Source: Fibrobacter sp. (lineage in GTDB: Bacteria > Fibrobacterota > Fibrobacteria > Fibrobacterales > Fibrobacteraceae). From it: DNA of 40,973 bases. The stretch is from positions 1 through 40,973 of the forward strand of contig JAKSIK010000021.1 of NCBI GenBank assembly GCA_024398835.1. Reading direction: 5' to 3'. The notes below the pieces were generated by a model that saw only the letters and a list, made by a program, of their open reading frames with translations, made no database searches and had not been told where the DNA came from. The position numbers and the translations under genes were made by a program. Below, in pieces: positions 32,839-40,973 of this stretch (within the stretch, counting starts at the first letter, position 1; every line of letters starts with the position of its first letter).

Positions 32839-33221
32839 TATTTGCCCTCCTTGCCTTCGTTATCCAAGATATTCTGATAAAGAATTTTGCGTTCCACGTC
32901 GTTACGCAAATCCTCTTCTAGGCGAGCATCTTCCTTCTGCAAGGAATCCTTTTCCGCATTGATAAGGGCCAAGCGATATTCCAAAACGCTGAGCGAAGCT
33001 GCATTGGCAGCCTCCTGCTGCTTTTTAGCGGCCTTATAGGCGTTGGCTGAATCCAAATGGGCAGCGGCAGCCTGAGTAGAGGCGGAATCCAGACCAGCAT
33101 CGGTAGCGATGGCCTTTGAACTTTCCGCCTGCATCATGGAACGGTCCATAGCCTGCTGCGTGGTTGCACAGCCCACAAGGGCAAAACCAGCCAGGCCAAT
33201 CATTAAATGTGTAAACTTCAT
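32838..33221 (-). CDS. DUF4398-like lipoprotein
   Basis: The 127-residue lipoprotein has lipobox ALVGC (C18). It is a short alpha-helical, Ala/Gln/Glu-rich protein (SAKAYKAAKKQQEAANA style), as in DUF4398 proteins that often precede an OmpA-family gene. It is translationally coupled to that gene here. The two are likely partners in envelope anchoring; the molecular function is unknown. It is divergent from xseA across a 94-bp control region. Confidence 0.8.
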   Translation of the reverse strand: MKFTHLMIGLAGFALVGCATTQQAMDRSMMQAESSKAIATDAGLDSASTQAAAAHLDSANAYKAAKKQQEAANAASLSVLEYRLALINAEKDSLQKEDARLEEDLRNDVERKILYQNILDNEGKEGK

Positions 33222-33315
33222 ATCGACTCCTTGGGTCTCTATTCGTTACCACCCATCCAACCAAATAAAATAAAAAAATTATTTTTGAAATGACAAATCT
33301 TTTTTAAAGTGTGAT

Positions 33316-34614
33316 ATGGAACAAGAAATCCGCTCCTATTCGGTCAAAAGTTACCTGACCTCCATCAAAAACAAGCTCAGCGAAACGCCTGCTGTGTGGG
33401 TTCATGGGGTCATCACACAAATCGTAGAGAAACCAAAAATCGTCTACATCACTATCGCGGATTTCGAGGAAGGCGACGTAAAGCCCATCGCCACCATCAG
33501 CCTCAGCTGTTTTACCGGGAAATACATTGCCATAAGAGCCAAAACAGAAAATGCTCCCAAGCCCTTCGCTCTCAAGGAACAGATGAAGGTCTGTTTCCAG
33601 ATAAAGGCGGACGTCTATATTCCAGCCGGCAAGTTGCAGGGCCAGATTCTGGACGTAGACCCCATCTACACTTTGGGGGAACTTGCCATCACCAAGAGTG
33701 CCATTCTCAAGAAGCTGGCTGTGGAAGGCCTTCTGGAAAAGAACAAACAGTTGGAACTTGCAAAAGTTCCTCTCCGAGTGGGGCTCATCACTGGCGAGAC
33801 CACCGCCGCCTACAAGGATTTCACCACAAGACTAGAAGCCTCTCCCTTCAAGTTCCAGATAGTGACGGCCTACGCCAAGATGCAAGGGAATGAAACGGAA
33901 GCAAGCGTTCTGGAGGCGCTGGAAAAACTCCGTGAGGATTGCGGCATCGATGTGGTGTGCATTGTCCGCGGTGGAGGTTCAAAAACCGACTTGAACTATT
34001 TCGATAGCGAAGCCTTGTGCAGAGCGGTAGCAAACTTCCCTCTCCCTGTCTTTACGGGCATCGGGCACGAAATTGACAAGAGCCTTCTGGACGAGGTGGC
34101 TTACCTTTCCTGCATCACGCCTACGGATTGCGCCAAGCGGCTTGTGGAGCGAGTAGAAGAAAGTTGGAATGAAATGCTCTTTACCGCCCGTAAAATTGCA
34201 GAACGTTCCAAATCCACACTTGTGGAGAACAACAGAAAACTTTCCCAAATGGGAAATGACCTTCAGCGGGAAGTTCTTTTCCGCGTGGAAAAAGAAAAGA
34301 ATCGCCACTCCATGATGGCAGCATCTCTGCAAAAAAACACGCAATTTATTTTCAAGGCAGAGGATTCACGGATTTCCCGAAACGAGGAAGGTTTGCGTCA
34401 AGGTTCCCGAAAAATACTGGACCTGGCCAAGAGCAAATTCACTTTGCTGGAGGTTCGGACAAAGAATGCGGACCCACAAACCGCTATCAACAAAGGCTTC
34501 ACCCTCACACTGGATAGTCAGGGAAAGTTCATCCGTAATGCAAAAGACCTGAAATCCGGAGACATCCTGACGACCCGTTTCAAGGACGGAAGCGTTTCTT
34601 CTATTGTCAAGTAA
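33316..34614 (+). CDS. xseA: Exodeoxyribonuclease VII large subunit
   Basis: This is the catalytic subunit of ExoVII, which degrades single-stranded DNA. The 432-residue protein has an N-terminal OB fold (about 5-105: VWVHGVITQIVEKPKIVYITI). The nuclease core spans about 135-300 (RVGLITGETTAAYKDF, VCIVRGGGSKTDLNYFDSE, VFTGIGHEIDKSLLDEVA, CITPTDCAKRLVE). A long coiled coil and a C-terminal beta segment (NKGFTLTLDSQGKFIRNA) follow. The small subunit XseB is not adjacent. It ends 2 nt before the convergent cobA-hemD stop, with no terminator between. Confidence 0.93.
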   Translation: MEQEIRSYSVKSYLTSIKNKLSETPAVWVHGVITQIVEKPKIVYITIADFEEGDVKPIATISLSCFTGKYIAIRAKTENAPKPFALKEQMKVCFQIKADVYIPAGKLQGQILDVDPIYTLGELAITKSAILKKLAVEGLLEKNKQLELAKVPLRVGLITGETTAAYKDFTTRLEASPFKFQIVTAYAKMQGNETEASVLEALEKLREDCGIDVVCIVRGGGSKTDLNYFDSEALCRAVANFPLPVFTGIGHEIDKSLLDEVAYLSCITPTDCAKRLVERVEESWNEMLFTARKIAERSKSTLVENNRKLSQMGNDLQREVLFRVEKEKNRHSMMAASLQKNTQFIFKAEDSRISRNEEGLRQGSRKILDLAKSKFTLLEVRTKNADPQTAINKGFTLTLDSQGKFIRNAKDLKSGDILTTRFKDGSVSSIVK

Positions 34615-34616
34615 GG

Positions 34617-36299
34617 CTAGCGGCTATAGAACTCGGCGATTTTCTTCACCAGAGAATCCATAGATGTTTCGTCAGATGTAATGGTTTCAAAACCGTTCTT
34701 GCGAGCAGTAGCTTCGGTTAAACGGCCAATGCAGAAGGCCAGTTTCGGGATTCCCGCATCATCAGCAGCATCTTCTAGGGCATTCTCATCGCTGGCCTTG
34801 GTATTCGCCACGAAAGCCTCTACCGCGCTGGAACTGGCAAAGACTACAGCATCTGCCACACTAATTGCTTCACGCTTCCACGCAGGAATACCCTTCGCAG
34901 GCAGCGTTTCATACACAATCCACCGAGTTGCAGCAGGCAATAACTTCAGGAGCGTCTCGTCCGCCAAATTCCCCTGCAACAGAAGGATTCTGTCAGGCAT
35001 AATTTCTGCGCAAGAAACTTTCTCCGCCAGCAGTTTTCCCAGACCTTCGCCGGTATGATCCTCCGGAACATAATCGCACAGGATGCCATATTCCAGAAGT
35101 TTTTTCTCGGTAATCTTCCCTACGCTCGCGATTTTCTTCCCCGCCAAAATACGAACATCCAAATTTTGATGGCGAAGTGCCGTAAAGAAGTGTTCCACGC
35201 CATTGGCACTGGTAAACGCAAGCACATCAAAATTTTTGAGATTTGCAAAATCAGCCGAAGCCATCGCTGCAAGCCCACGCGTCTCAATCATGGGAGTCTC
35301 AATGACTTCGGCACCCAAGGCCGTCAATCGGGAGGTAATTCCGCTGGACTGTTTTGCGCTACGGGTCACCACCAGACGCTTTCCACTCAAGGGAAGATTC
35401 TGCTTCCAAGCCAGGCTCTTGCCCAACTCCACAACGCCACCCATGATGGTAATGGCGGGAGCTGTCACATTTTCGCGAATAATAGTCTCCCCCGCAGTTT
35501 CAAGGGTCGCCATCACGGTGCGCTGGAAAGGTGTAGTTCCTTTTTCAATAAAAGCCAGAGGAGTTTTGGGATCTTTACCACATTCCATCAAATGACGAGC
35601 AATGGAATCCATATTGGCGATTCCCATGAGGAAGATGAGAGTTCCCGGGCACTTGGCAAGCGCCGAAAAATCCAAACCCGCAACCGAAGATAGATTGCTT
35701 CGGTCGCTTTGCTCCCTCGCAATGACGTCCTCTGTACAACTTTCATCAACACTTAATTCTGAATTGTGAATTGTGAATTCAGAATTGCCCTTCCCACTAT
35801 CATTCAATTTTGAATTTTGAATTGTGAATTGTGAATTGTCCCTCTCATGTCCCGTCACAATGTGGAAACTTGTAGCAATTCCCCGATGGCTTACAGGAAT
35901 TCCCGCGTATGCAGGCACTGCAATGGCAGAAGTCACTCCTGGCACAACTTCATATTCCACGCCGGCAGTCTTCAACTCCAGAGCCTCTTCTCCACCGCGA
36001 CCAAATACAAAAGGGTCACCCCCTTTAAGGCGTGCGATTACACCATCTGGATGTTCTTTTGCAAATTGAACTAGAAGCTTGTTGATTTCAGACTGCTTCA
36101 CCTTATGATGAGTCGGCATCTTCCCCACATCCACCATCTGGGCGTTTGCATTGCAAAATGCAAGAATAGAAGGAGAAACCAAACGGTCATAGACCACCAC
36201 GTCTGCAGATTCCAGAATGGATTTCCCGCGCAGGGTGAGAAGCCCCGGATTCCCGGGACCCGCTCCAATGAGATAGACTTTACCAACGTCTTGAGACAT
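34617..36299 (-). CDS. Fused uroporphyrinogen-III C-methyltransferase / uroporphyrinogen-III synthase
   Basis: The 560-residue protein joins two tetrapyrrole enzymes. Residues of about 5-300 are a CobA/SUMT methyltransferase (VYLIGAGPGNPGLLTLRG, LKGGDPFVFGRGGEE, GVTSAIAVPAYAGIPVSHRG, VTGHE), which makes precorrin-2 for siroheme or cobalamin. Residues of about 310-555 are a HemD synthase (RLVVTRSAKQSSGITSRL, FTSANGVEHFF, LLLQGNLADETL). The SUMT part carries an extra segment of about 55 residues (154-208), between VTGHE and the normal DFSALAKCPGTLIFLMG. It is built of 7-bp repeats and a palindromic element (see 35691-35839). The gene starts 6 nt after the STAS gene and is probably the last gene of the signalling operon. 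Confidence 0.93.
   Translation of the reverse strand: MSQDVGKVYLIGAGPGNPGLLTLRGKSILESADVVVYDRLVSPSILAFCNANAQMVDVGKMPTHHKVKQSEINKLLVQFAKEHPDGVIARLKGGDPFVFGRGGEEALELKTAGVEYEVVPGVTSAIAVPAYAGIPVSHRGIATSFHIVTGHERDNSQFTIQNSKLNDSGKGNSEFTIHNSELSVDESCTEDVIAREQSDRSNLSSVAGLDFSALAKCPGTLIFLMGIANMDSIARHLMECGKDPKTPLAFIEKGTTPFQRTVMATLETAGETIIRENVTAPAITIMGGVVELGKSLAWKQNLPLSGKRLVVTRSAKQSSGITSRLTALGAEVIETPMIETRGLAAMASADFANLKNFDVLAFTSANGVEHFFTALRHQNLDVRILAGKKIASVGKITEKKLLEYGILCDYVPEDHTGEGLGKLLAEKVSCAEIMPDRILLLQGNLADETLLKLLPAATRWIVYETLPAKGIPAWKREAISVADAVVFASSSAVEAFVANTKASDENALEDAADDAGIPKLAFCIGRLTEATARKNGFETITSDETSMDSLVKKIAEFYSR
35691..35839 (-). repeat. In-frame insert in cobA-hemD: palindromic element plus two 7-bp repeat blocks
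   Basis: On the coding strand, 35839-35803 reads CAATTCA units then AAATTCA units, and 35787-35755 reads AATTCTG, AATTCAC and AATTCAG units; both encode NSxFTIxNS-type peptides. Downstream, 35728-35691 contains GTCATTGCGAGGG followed by GAAGCAATC, encoding DVIAREQSDRSN. This matches, from memory, a GTCATTGCGAG...GAAGCAATC palindromic repeat common in many unrelated bacterial genomes. The whole insert leaves the frame open. Confidence 0.85.
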
Positions 36300-36305
36300 T
36301 TTAAA

Positions 36306-36599
36306 TTACTTCAAGCCCAAAATTTTAGACGTTCCCGTCATATCCAGGATTTCCTTAACCATTGGTTGGATATTGACGATAGAGAATTTATCGTTTTTCC
36401 CGAAGCGCATTCGAGTAGTAAGAATGGCACGAATGCCTGCCGAAGAAAGATAGGGAACCTGAGCGAGGTCCAGAACCAATTCAGAAACGCCTTCCAACGA
36501 ACCGATGGCCTCTTCTACCTTAGGAGCGGTGACAGCATCCATTTCACCACTAATCTGTACCAACATTTTTCCGTTTTCATTCTTCTTCAATACTTCCAT
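36306..36599 (-). CDS. STAS-domain anti-sigma factor antagonist
   Basis: The 97-residue single STAS domain is of the SpoIIAA/RsbV type: MLVQISGEMDAVTAPKVEEAI, then LVLDLAQVPYLSSAGIRAIL with the phosphorylatable serine S52 or S53. In known systems the dephosphorylated form captures a kinase/anti-sigma factor, and PP2C phosphatases reactivate it. It lies between a membrane phosphatase gene (17 nt away) and cobA-hemD (6 nt away) in one leftward run. The start at 36599 was chosen because GAGGA lies 4 nt upstream; the adjacent ATG at 36602 would be too close. Confidence 0.9.
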   Translation of the reverse strand: MEVLKKNENGKMLVQISGEMDAVTAPKVEEAIGSLEGVSELVLDLAQVPYLSSAGIRAILTTRMRFGKNDKFSIVNIQPMVKEILDMTGTSKILGLK

Positions 36600-36616
36600 C
36601 ATTTCCTCACTAAAAA

Positions 36617-38110
36617 TTACTTCTTTATCACTAGAACCGTAATATCGTCTGCCTGGGGAACTCCTGCCGCAAAGGAATCTACCGCCTTCACGATTTCATC
36701 GCAAAATTCCGCCGAGGATTTGTCTTCCATATCATGGATTTTCGTTTCCAAACGTTTTTCGCCAAAGAAATCGCGGGAAGAATTACGGGCCTCCGTCACT
36801 CCATCTGTATAAAGGAACAGGGAATCTCCGGCCTTAAATTCCATTCGGGAAGAAGCATATTTCAACTCTTCCGCACTTCCCATCAAACATCCGCAAGCAT
36901 CACTAATCCGTTCGACACTTCCATCCTTATGCTTGATAAAGGGTGGATTATGGCCCGCGGAAATGTATTCCAGAATTCCCGTAGATTCGTCATAGATTCC
37001 CATCCAGGCCGTCAAAAACATCATGGCTTCATTATGACGGCACAGCCGATTATTCACCTCGTATGCAATCTCTTCCAGATTGTCGCAATGTTCTGCGATG
37101 GAACGAAATTCCATCTTAGAGCGCATCATAAACAGAGAAGCCGGAATTCCCTTTCCACTCACGTCTGCAATCAAGAAGAACAAGCGACCGGGCATCACTT
37201 CAAAGAAATCGTAAAAATCTCCACCAACTTCCCGAGCCTCGCGAATCACCGCATGAATATCGCAGGCCACAGAAGGCAAGGCATAAGGCAAGGCAGAGCG
37301 CTGGATAGAAGCCGCCAACTTCATCTCCTGCTTAATTCTTTCCTCATCCTTCTTGTTCATTTCCGCAATGAGAGCGCGCTGACGATACGCCTTGCCAGAG
37401 ACAAAGGAAAGAACCAACCACAGAAAAGCAAGAATGATAGTCATCAGCACCATGGAAAGATCCCGCTGATATTGTTCCGCAGAATATGCCTGCGTCACTG
37501 TTGACGATGCGACCTCCTGAGCCGCAAGTTCCATGGAATACCAACCCAAGCCCACCAAAACAAATATCAGCAAGGTAACGAGAGCAAGCCTTACATTTTC
37601 CCGCATATTTTGCTTAACGCGGAATATAAACGAGGAAACAGCAACAATAAAGGCTGTACAGCCACACTGCAGGGGAAGAGCATACATCACAATGGCAAAA
37701 CTCTGGGAAAGATTTACCCCCACCAGAAGCACCATCTCCATGTGCATGATTTCCGCAATAAAAGCCATCATCCCCGCAGCCATAAAGCCGGGGCGTTTTT
37801 TTACAAAAATGAATTTGCGGACACCGATAGCAACGAATGTGGCAAATAAGGTGGCAAGAGAACTTTCAATCCAGTTTGCCGTACCTGCAGAGCCGCAAAT
37901 TCCAACTATGGCACGACCCACTGCCGTCAGCGCACCGGCGATAAAAGCAGGCCAGGAGCCAACATAAAAAGCGAGAAGAATAGCGGGCGTATCGCGAACA
38001 CTTACGAGGGAACCTGTTTCCGGAACCACAACGCTGAAACACGTCGTAAGAACAATGCCGATAACACCGCCCACAATACCAAACAGAATTGTTTTAAAAA
38101 GTCTGCTCAT
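36617..38110 (-). CDS. Membrane PP2C-type (SpoIIE/RsbU-like) phosphatase with LytS-like sensor
   Basis: The 497-residue protein has an N-terminal membrane region (about 1-235, six or seven helices). The stretch GSWPAFIAGALTAVGRAIVG is characteristic of the 5TMR-LYT type sensor found in LytS histidine kinases. A helical linker leads to a SpoIIE-type PP2C domain (about 265-495): AREVGGDFYDFF, LIADVSGKGIPASLFM, EYISAGHNPP, LYTDGVTEARN and QADDITVLVI, with all metal-binding aspartates present. It would dephosphorylate a STAS partner in response to a membrane or extracellular cue. It lies 10 nt after the phosphatase-kinase gene. Confidence 0.9.
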   Translation of the reverse strand: MSRLFKTILFGIVGGVIGIVLTTCFSVVVPETGSLVSVRDTPAILLAFYVGSWPAFIAGALTAVGRAIVGICGSAGTANWIESSLATLFATFVAIGVRKFIFVKKRPGFMAAGMMAFIAEIMHMEMVLLVGVNLSQSFAIVMYALPLQCGCTAFIVAVSSFIFRVKQNMRENVRLALVTLLIFVLVGLGWYSMELAAQEVASSTVTQAYSAEQYQRDLSMVLMTIILAFLWLVLSFVSGKAYRQRALIAEMNKKDEERIKQEMKLAASIQRSALPYALPSVACDIHAVIREAREVGGDFYDFFEVMPGRLFFLIADVSGKGIPASLFMMRSKMEFRSIAEHCDNLEEIAYEVNNRLCRHNEAMMFLTAWMGIYDESTGILEYISAGHNPPFIKHKDGSVERISDACGCLMGSAEELKYASSRMEFKAGDSLFLYTDGVTEARNSSRDFFGEKRLETKIHDMEDKSSAEFCDEIVKAVDSFAAGVPQADDITVLVIKK

Positions 38111-38120
38111 CCAAATTCAC

Positions 38121-39917
38121 CTACAAGCCTAGCACCTTGGAGACCGTCAGAACATTTTGCCCATTCTTATACTCGTAGGACATTTCATCCACCATATTCC
38201 GCACAAAGTGAATTCCCAGGCCACCTATTTCCAGTTCTGTACCCGGTTTAGGCTCCTCCACTTTTAATGGGTTAAATGGATTACCACTATCAATAAAATG
38301 CAACTGGATGTAATTATTGGTCATTCGACAAACGACTTCCAAATTACCATCTTTTCCATCGTAGGCATAATCTACAATGTTGGCGCAAAGCTCATCCAAA
38401 ACAACATCTATGGTGCGGCGATCATCTTCAGAACACTTTTCCGCTTCCATCATCGCATTCACACCATCCATGATGGTCTGAATATTTTCCGTTTTTGCAG
38501 GCACCTTAAATATCTGACTGTTGAAGAACGGCTCCACGTTGCACTGCAACGCAAGAACCGTCGTATCATCAAAGGGTTCCGTTTCCTTGGTGAACTTTTT
38601 AATGGAATCCACCAAGCCATCACACAATTCCTGAGGCGAGCCATGTTTTTCTCGAACGACACGAACAATGCCATCCAAATCAAAGGATTCCCCGGCCTTA
38701 TTGAGGGCATCTGTCGCGCCATCCGTATAAAGGAGCAACATATCTCCCTTTTCCATCTTGAAGGGATAACTCTTTGGTTCAATATCCTTGAACATTCCTA
38801 GGAATACCTGCGGCTCGTTTTCAAGAATGCGGACTCCTCCATCCGCATGCTTCAATATGGGAGGCAGATGGCCGGAATTGACAAACTTGCCATAACCCGT
38901 GTGGATATTCACGGCCCCCAGCCAAACCGTCACAAACATGTCGTTATCATTATTCTGTAGCAGGAACTTATTGGCAAGGGACGTAGCCTCTTCCAAGGTG
39001 TGCGCGCTCTGCAACGCAAAACGGATGGATTTTTTTGCAGCCATCATGAACATGGCAGCGGGAATACCCTTATCGGAGACGTCAGCCATAATGATGACAA
39101 GAGTATCCTTATTCATCATGAAATAGTCATAGAAGTCGCCTGCAACTTCCTTGGCAGGAGTCATGGCCGCCTTCAAGGAAAATTCCCCATTGAGAGTCTT
39201 GAATTCAGCCGGCGGAAGGGCTCCGCTCTGAATTTTGGCGGCAAGAGCAATTTCTGATTCCATGGAAGAGATTGTCTTGGCGGAATCGGCGAGATTCTGC
39301 ACCAGATTCCATCCGTTTCTGGCCACGTTGACGCAAATAAAGCCCGCCAAAAGGAACGCAAACGTTATGGGCAAGACCTCGTACAAATAAACTTCACCAG
39401 GTAAACGCCAGATGGCAATCCCCATATAGGAGTGGTATTCTTTAAAGAAAACGCTATACTTTTCGAGTAAAACACTTGCCGTACAAGTAAGCACATAACT
39501 GAACCACGAAATGATAGCCACCCACTTGGCAAAAGACTTGTTGTAATAGCGGGTGCTAATGAAAACGGGTATCAGGGTAACAAAGGAATAGGTGGCGTAG
39601 AACAAAAGTCTGTTGACTGAAATCGCTGCAATAACGGCCGATATCAAAAACCACTTCACCCACGGGCCATCAAAGCCGTGTTTGCGGACAATAACATAGC
39701 TCAGGAGAAGAAAAACGCCCTCTATGACAATAAGCACCCTGGAAAATAACGAACCCACATCATAAATTCCAAGAACACCCACAAAGGCTACACAAGCGCA
39801 GAAAAGACCCATAAGAAGCATCACATAGCCAACCAACACGTTGCTGGTATGTTCGTTCTTACGGAACATCTCCGCCATCAGCGGAGATAAAACTTCTTCT
39901 TTAGACTTATCGCTCAT
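38121..39917 (-). CDS. Membrane PP2C phosphatase fused to an RsbW-like serine kinase domain
   Basis: The 598-residue protein has three parts: a membrane region (about 25-210, roughly seven helices); a SpoIIE-type PP2C phosphatase (about 225-455: KEVAGDFYDYF, IIMADVSDKGIPAAMFM, VNSGHLPPI, LYTDGATDALN, FDDTTVLAL); and a C-terminal GHKL ATPase of the RsbW/SpoIIAB type (about 475-597: VVLDELCANIVDYAYD for the N box, FIDSGNPFNP and GGLGIHFVRNMVD for the G boxes). Kinase and opposing phosphatase are thus on one chain. Its likely substrates are the STAS proteins encoded on either side of this operon. No sigma factor is encoded nearby. Confidence 0.92.
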   Translation of the reverse strand: MSDKSKEEVLSPLMAEMFRKNEHTSNVLVGYVMLLMGLFCACVAFVGVLGIYDVGSLFSRVLIVIEGVFLLLSYVIVRKHGFDGPWVKWFLISAVIAAISVNRLLFYATYSFVTLIPVFISTRYYNKSFAKWVAIISWFSYVLTCTASVLLEKYSVFFKEYHSYMGIAIWRLPGEVYLYEVLPITFAFLLAGFICVNVARNGWNLVQNLADSAKTISSMESEIALAAKIQSGALPPAEFKTLNGEFSLKAAMTPAKEVAGDFYDYFMMNKDTLVIIMADVSDKGIPAAMFMMAAKKSIRFALQSAHTLEEATSLANKFLLQNNDNDMFVTVWLGAVNIHTGYGKFVNSGHLPPILKHADGGVRILENEPQVFLGMFKDIEPKSYPFKMEKGDMLLLYTDGATDALNKAGESFDLDGIVRVVREKHGSPQELCDGLVDSIKKFTKETEPFDDTTVLALQCNVEPFFNSQIFKVPAKTENIQTIMDGVNAMMEAEKCSEDDRRTIDVVLDELCANIVDYAYDGKDGNLEVVCRMTNNYIQLHFIDSGNPFNPLKVEEPKPGTELEIGGLGIHFVRNMVDEMSYEYKNGQNVLTVSKVLGL

Positions 39918-39939
39918 CTAGTAACCAAAGCGGACAGTA

Positions 39940-40236
39940 CTACTTGAGATCAAAAAACTTCTGCAGGCCGGAAAGGCGAAAAACTTCCTTCACCGAGGCA
40001 TTGGCATTCAAGAGATTCATCGGGCGACCGTTCATCTTCTTATAGGTAGCCACCATTACGCGGAGCCCCTTGGAAGAAATGAAATCAACGGCACCAAGGT
40101 CAATGGACAGGGACTGAATGGAGTCCGTCAGTTCCTTTTCCAAATGGGCTTCCAATTCTCCGGAAGTCATAGAATCCAGACGACCATCCAGAACAATGCT
40201 CAGGTTTCCTTCTTCAACTTTAGAATCAATTTTCAT
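39940..40236 (-). CDS. STAS-domain anti-sigma factor antagonist (first gene of operon)
   Basis: This 98-residue STAS protein reads LSIVLDGRLDSMTSGELEAHL, then LSIDLGAVDFISSKGLRVMVATY with the target serine S54 or S55. It leads a leftward run of five genes: STAS, phosphatase-kinase, phosphatase, STAS, cobA-hemD. GAGG lies about 8 nt before the ATG, and a TATATT box lies at 40259-40254. It differs clearly in sequence from the second STAS protein, so the two probably serve different phosphatases or outputs. Confidence 0.9.
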   Translation of the reverse strand: MKIDSKVEEGNLSIVLDGRLDSMTSGELEAHLEKELTDSIQSLSIDLGAVDFISSKGLRVMVATYKKMNGRPMNLLNANASVKEVFRLSGLQKFFDLK

Positions 40237-40253
40237 AATAAACCTCTACCCCA

Positions 40254-40259
40254 AATATA
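40254..40259 (-). promoter_or_regulatory. Probable -10 box of the partner-switching operon
   Basis: TATATT on the minus strand lies 17 nt upstream of the first STAS start codon, with a GAGG ribosome binding site between them. It lies downstream of the gap gene terminators, so the operon can be expressed on its own. Confidence 0.5.
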
Positions 40260-40326
40260 CCTTTAAAATTTTTGCCGTCGACAAAACAAAAAAAGAAAGA
40301 CCCCGTTTTCACGGAGCGCACAAGAA

Positions 40327-40350
40327 AACCCCGCTCAAAAGAGCGGGGTT
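40327..40350 (-). terminator. Strong terminator after the gap gene
   Basis: AACCCCGCTC (40327-40336) and GAGCGGGGTT (40341-40350) form a perfect 10-bp GC-rich stem with a 4-nt loop. On the minus strand it is followed by TTCTT. Confidence 0.9.
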
Positions 40351-40370
40351 CCTTAGAATCAACTTCTAGG

Positions 40371-40398
40371 ATAAAATGCTAGCGATGCTAGCGTTTTA

Positions 40399-40399
<1 letters not shown>
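40371..40399 (-). terminator. Second hairpin at the gap stop codon
   Basis: ATAAAATGCTAGC and GCTAGCGTTTTAT pair with one mismatch around a 3-nt loop. The element begins at the last base of the gap stop codon and is followed by TTTTAT on the minus strand. With 40327-40350 it makes a tandem terminator. Confidence 0.7.

Positions 40400-40973
<574 letters not shown>

Overview
The window looks like chromosomal DNA from a Fibrobacter-type bacterium. The evidence is a family 9 glycoside hydrolase, a secreted M6-type peptidase with long Ser/Ala/Lys linkers typical of Fibrobacter surface proteins, a GLUG-repeat lipoprotein, and recurrent TATATT boxes close to start codons. The taxonomic call is inferred from sequence style and not from a marker search.

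Layout. 1-1.5 kb: an accessory patch with the N-terminus of a type IIG-like restriction enzyme, a 32-codon remnant secreted peptide and a HepT-MntA toxin-antitoxin pair. 1.6-9.4 kb: an rRNA pseudouridine synthase, a GH9 enzyme without a signal peptide, a large U32-family protein and the M6 peptidase. 9.5-17.4 kb: SlyD, an NAD synthetase whose glutaminase half has lost catalytic residues, a HAD-like protein, secreted and unknown proteins, an aspartoacylase-like enzyme, a lipoprotein and DusA. 17.5-25.9 kb: GLUG lipoprotein, PriA, a 985-residue DUF349 repeat protein, the Sua5-type t6A enzyme and a DUF3332 lipoprotein. 25.9-26.5 kb is noncoding: tRNA-Gly(CCC), a duplicated tRNA 3' end, two terminator-like hairpins and a cluster of three further hairpins. 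26.5-34.6 kb: RuvX, a NamZ-like muramidase, SSB, a membrane protein, Asd, an orphan Phd-type antitoxin behind an OmpA/DUF4398 envelope pair, and XseA. 34.6-40.3 kb: one leftward gene run with two STAS proteins, two membrane PP2C phosphatases (one fused to an RsbW-like kinase domain) and a fused siroheme/heme enzyme (CobA-HemD). The right edge cuts the glyceraldehyde-3-phosphate dehydrogenase gene.

Three themes stand out. First, 7-bp tandem repeats have expanded in frame inside three housekeeping genes (U32, PriA, CobA-HemD); the last also carries a palindromic repeat. Second, short degenerate tandem repeats lie over or just after stop codons. Third, several genes have a TATATT/TATAAT box 6-8 nt before the start codon and little or no Shine-Dalgarno sequence, which suggests leaderless transcripts. 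The best candidates for an under-described system are the partner-switching operon at 36.3-40.2 kb and the structured noncoding block at 26.05-26.41 kb.
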